Below are positions 6,386 to 6,426 of a stretch of 6,426 nucleotides of DNA, piece after piece. The notes beneath the pieces are model-generated. The model did not search any database and was not told the origin of the DNA. It saw nothing but the letters and a program-made list of their open reading frames with translations. Source of the DNA: Prevotellamassilia sp. GTDB lineage: Bacteria > Bacteroidota > Bacteroidia > Bacteroidales > Bacteroidaceae. The translations under genes and the position numbers were made by a program. Positions within the stretch are counted from its first letter, which is position 1. Each line of letters opens with the position of its first letter. The stretch lies in the NCBI GenBank assembly GCA_018383375.1, contig JAHAWW010000103.1:1-6426 (forward strand), read 5' to 3'.

Positions 6386-6426
6386 GCTTCTCTGATGATA
6401 TTGGCTCCGAGTTGGCGGAGTCGTTG
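6382..6426 (-). CDS. murA: C-terminal end of MurA, UDP-N-acetylglucosamine 1-carboxyvinyltransferase (partial)
   Basis: Reading the - strand from the window edge gives 14 codons, QRLRQLGANIIREA, then TGA at 6384-6382. This matches the well-known MurA C-terminus, for example KLRALGANIERV in E. coli, where the final strand and tail carry LGA.I.R. MurA transfers enolpyruvate to UDP-N-acetylglucosamine, the first committed step of peptidoglycan synthesis in the cytoplasm, and is the fosfomycin target. Only the end is present and the active site lies outside the window, so the call rests on this short match plus its place directly before rimM. The stop overlaps the rimM start by four bases (ATGA), so the two are surely co-transcribed. 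Confidence 0.75.
   Translation of the reverse strand, partial: QRLRQLGANIIREA

Overview
The window looks like an ordinary chromosomal housekeeping segment from a member of the Bacteroidota. It is most likely Bacteroidales, possibly Prevotella-like, although the genus is an inference from protein style only. The evidence is a lipoprotein of the Bacteroidales DUF4827 type with an acidic run right after its lipid-anchor cysteine, a Pif1-type helicase carrying a C-terminal HRDC domain, start codons without Shine-Dalgarno sequences, and the gene order murA-rimM-dxr-rseP. I see no mobile element, integrase, CRISPR array or clearly foreign island.

Layout: bases 8-180 hold two tandem tRNA genes on the + strand, tRNA-Ser(GCT) and tRNA-Lys(CTT). 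A hairpin starts directly after the tRNA-Lys CCA end. Bases 274-2388 (+) encode a 704-residue superfamily 1 helicase. Bases 2389-2513 separate two convergent transcription units and contain a very long inverted repeat, 23 bp per arm, which is the likely bidirectional terminator.

From 6426 down to 2514 everything lies on the - strand and is closely packed. In transcription order it holds the last 14 codons of murA (not long enough to stand out as an ORF), rimM, dxr, rseP and a DUF4827 lipoprotein. Spacings are a 4-base ATGA overlap (murA/rimM), 10 bases (rimM/dxr), 54 bases (dxr/rseP) and 28 bases (rseP/lipoprotein), which fits one operon. The genes join cell-envelope precursor synthesis (MurA for peptidoglycan; Dxr for the isoprenoids that give undecaprenyl and quinone chains), ribosome maturation (RimM), envelope proteolysis (RseP) and an exported lipoprotein.

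No new multi-gene system is visible. The points most worth a second look are the lipoprotein, which carries a surface-export-like signal and an apparent FKBP-like C-terminal half, its linkage to the site-2 protease gene, and the unusually long palindrome between the convergent genes.
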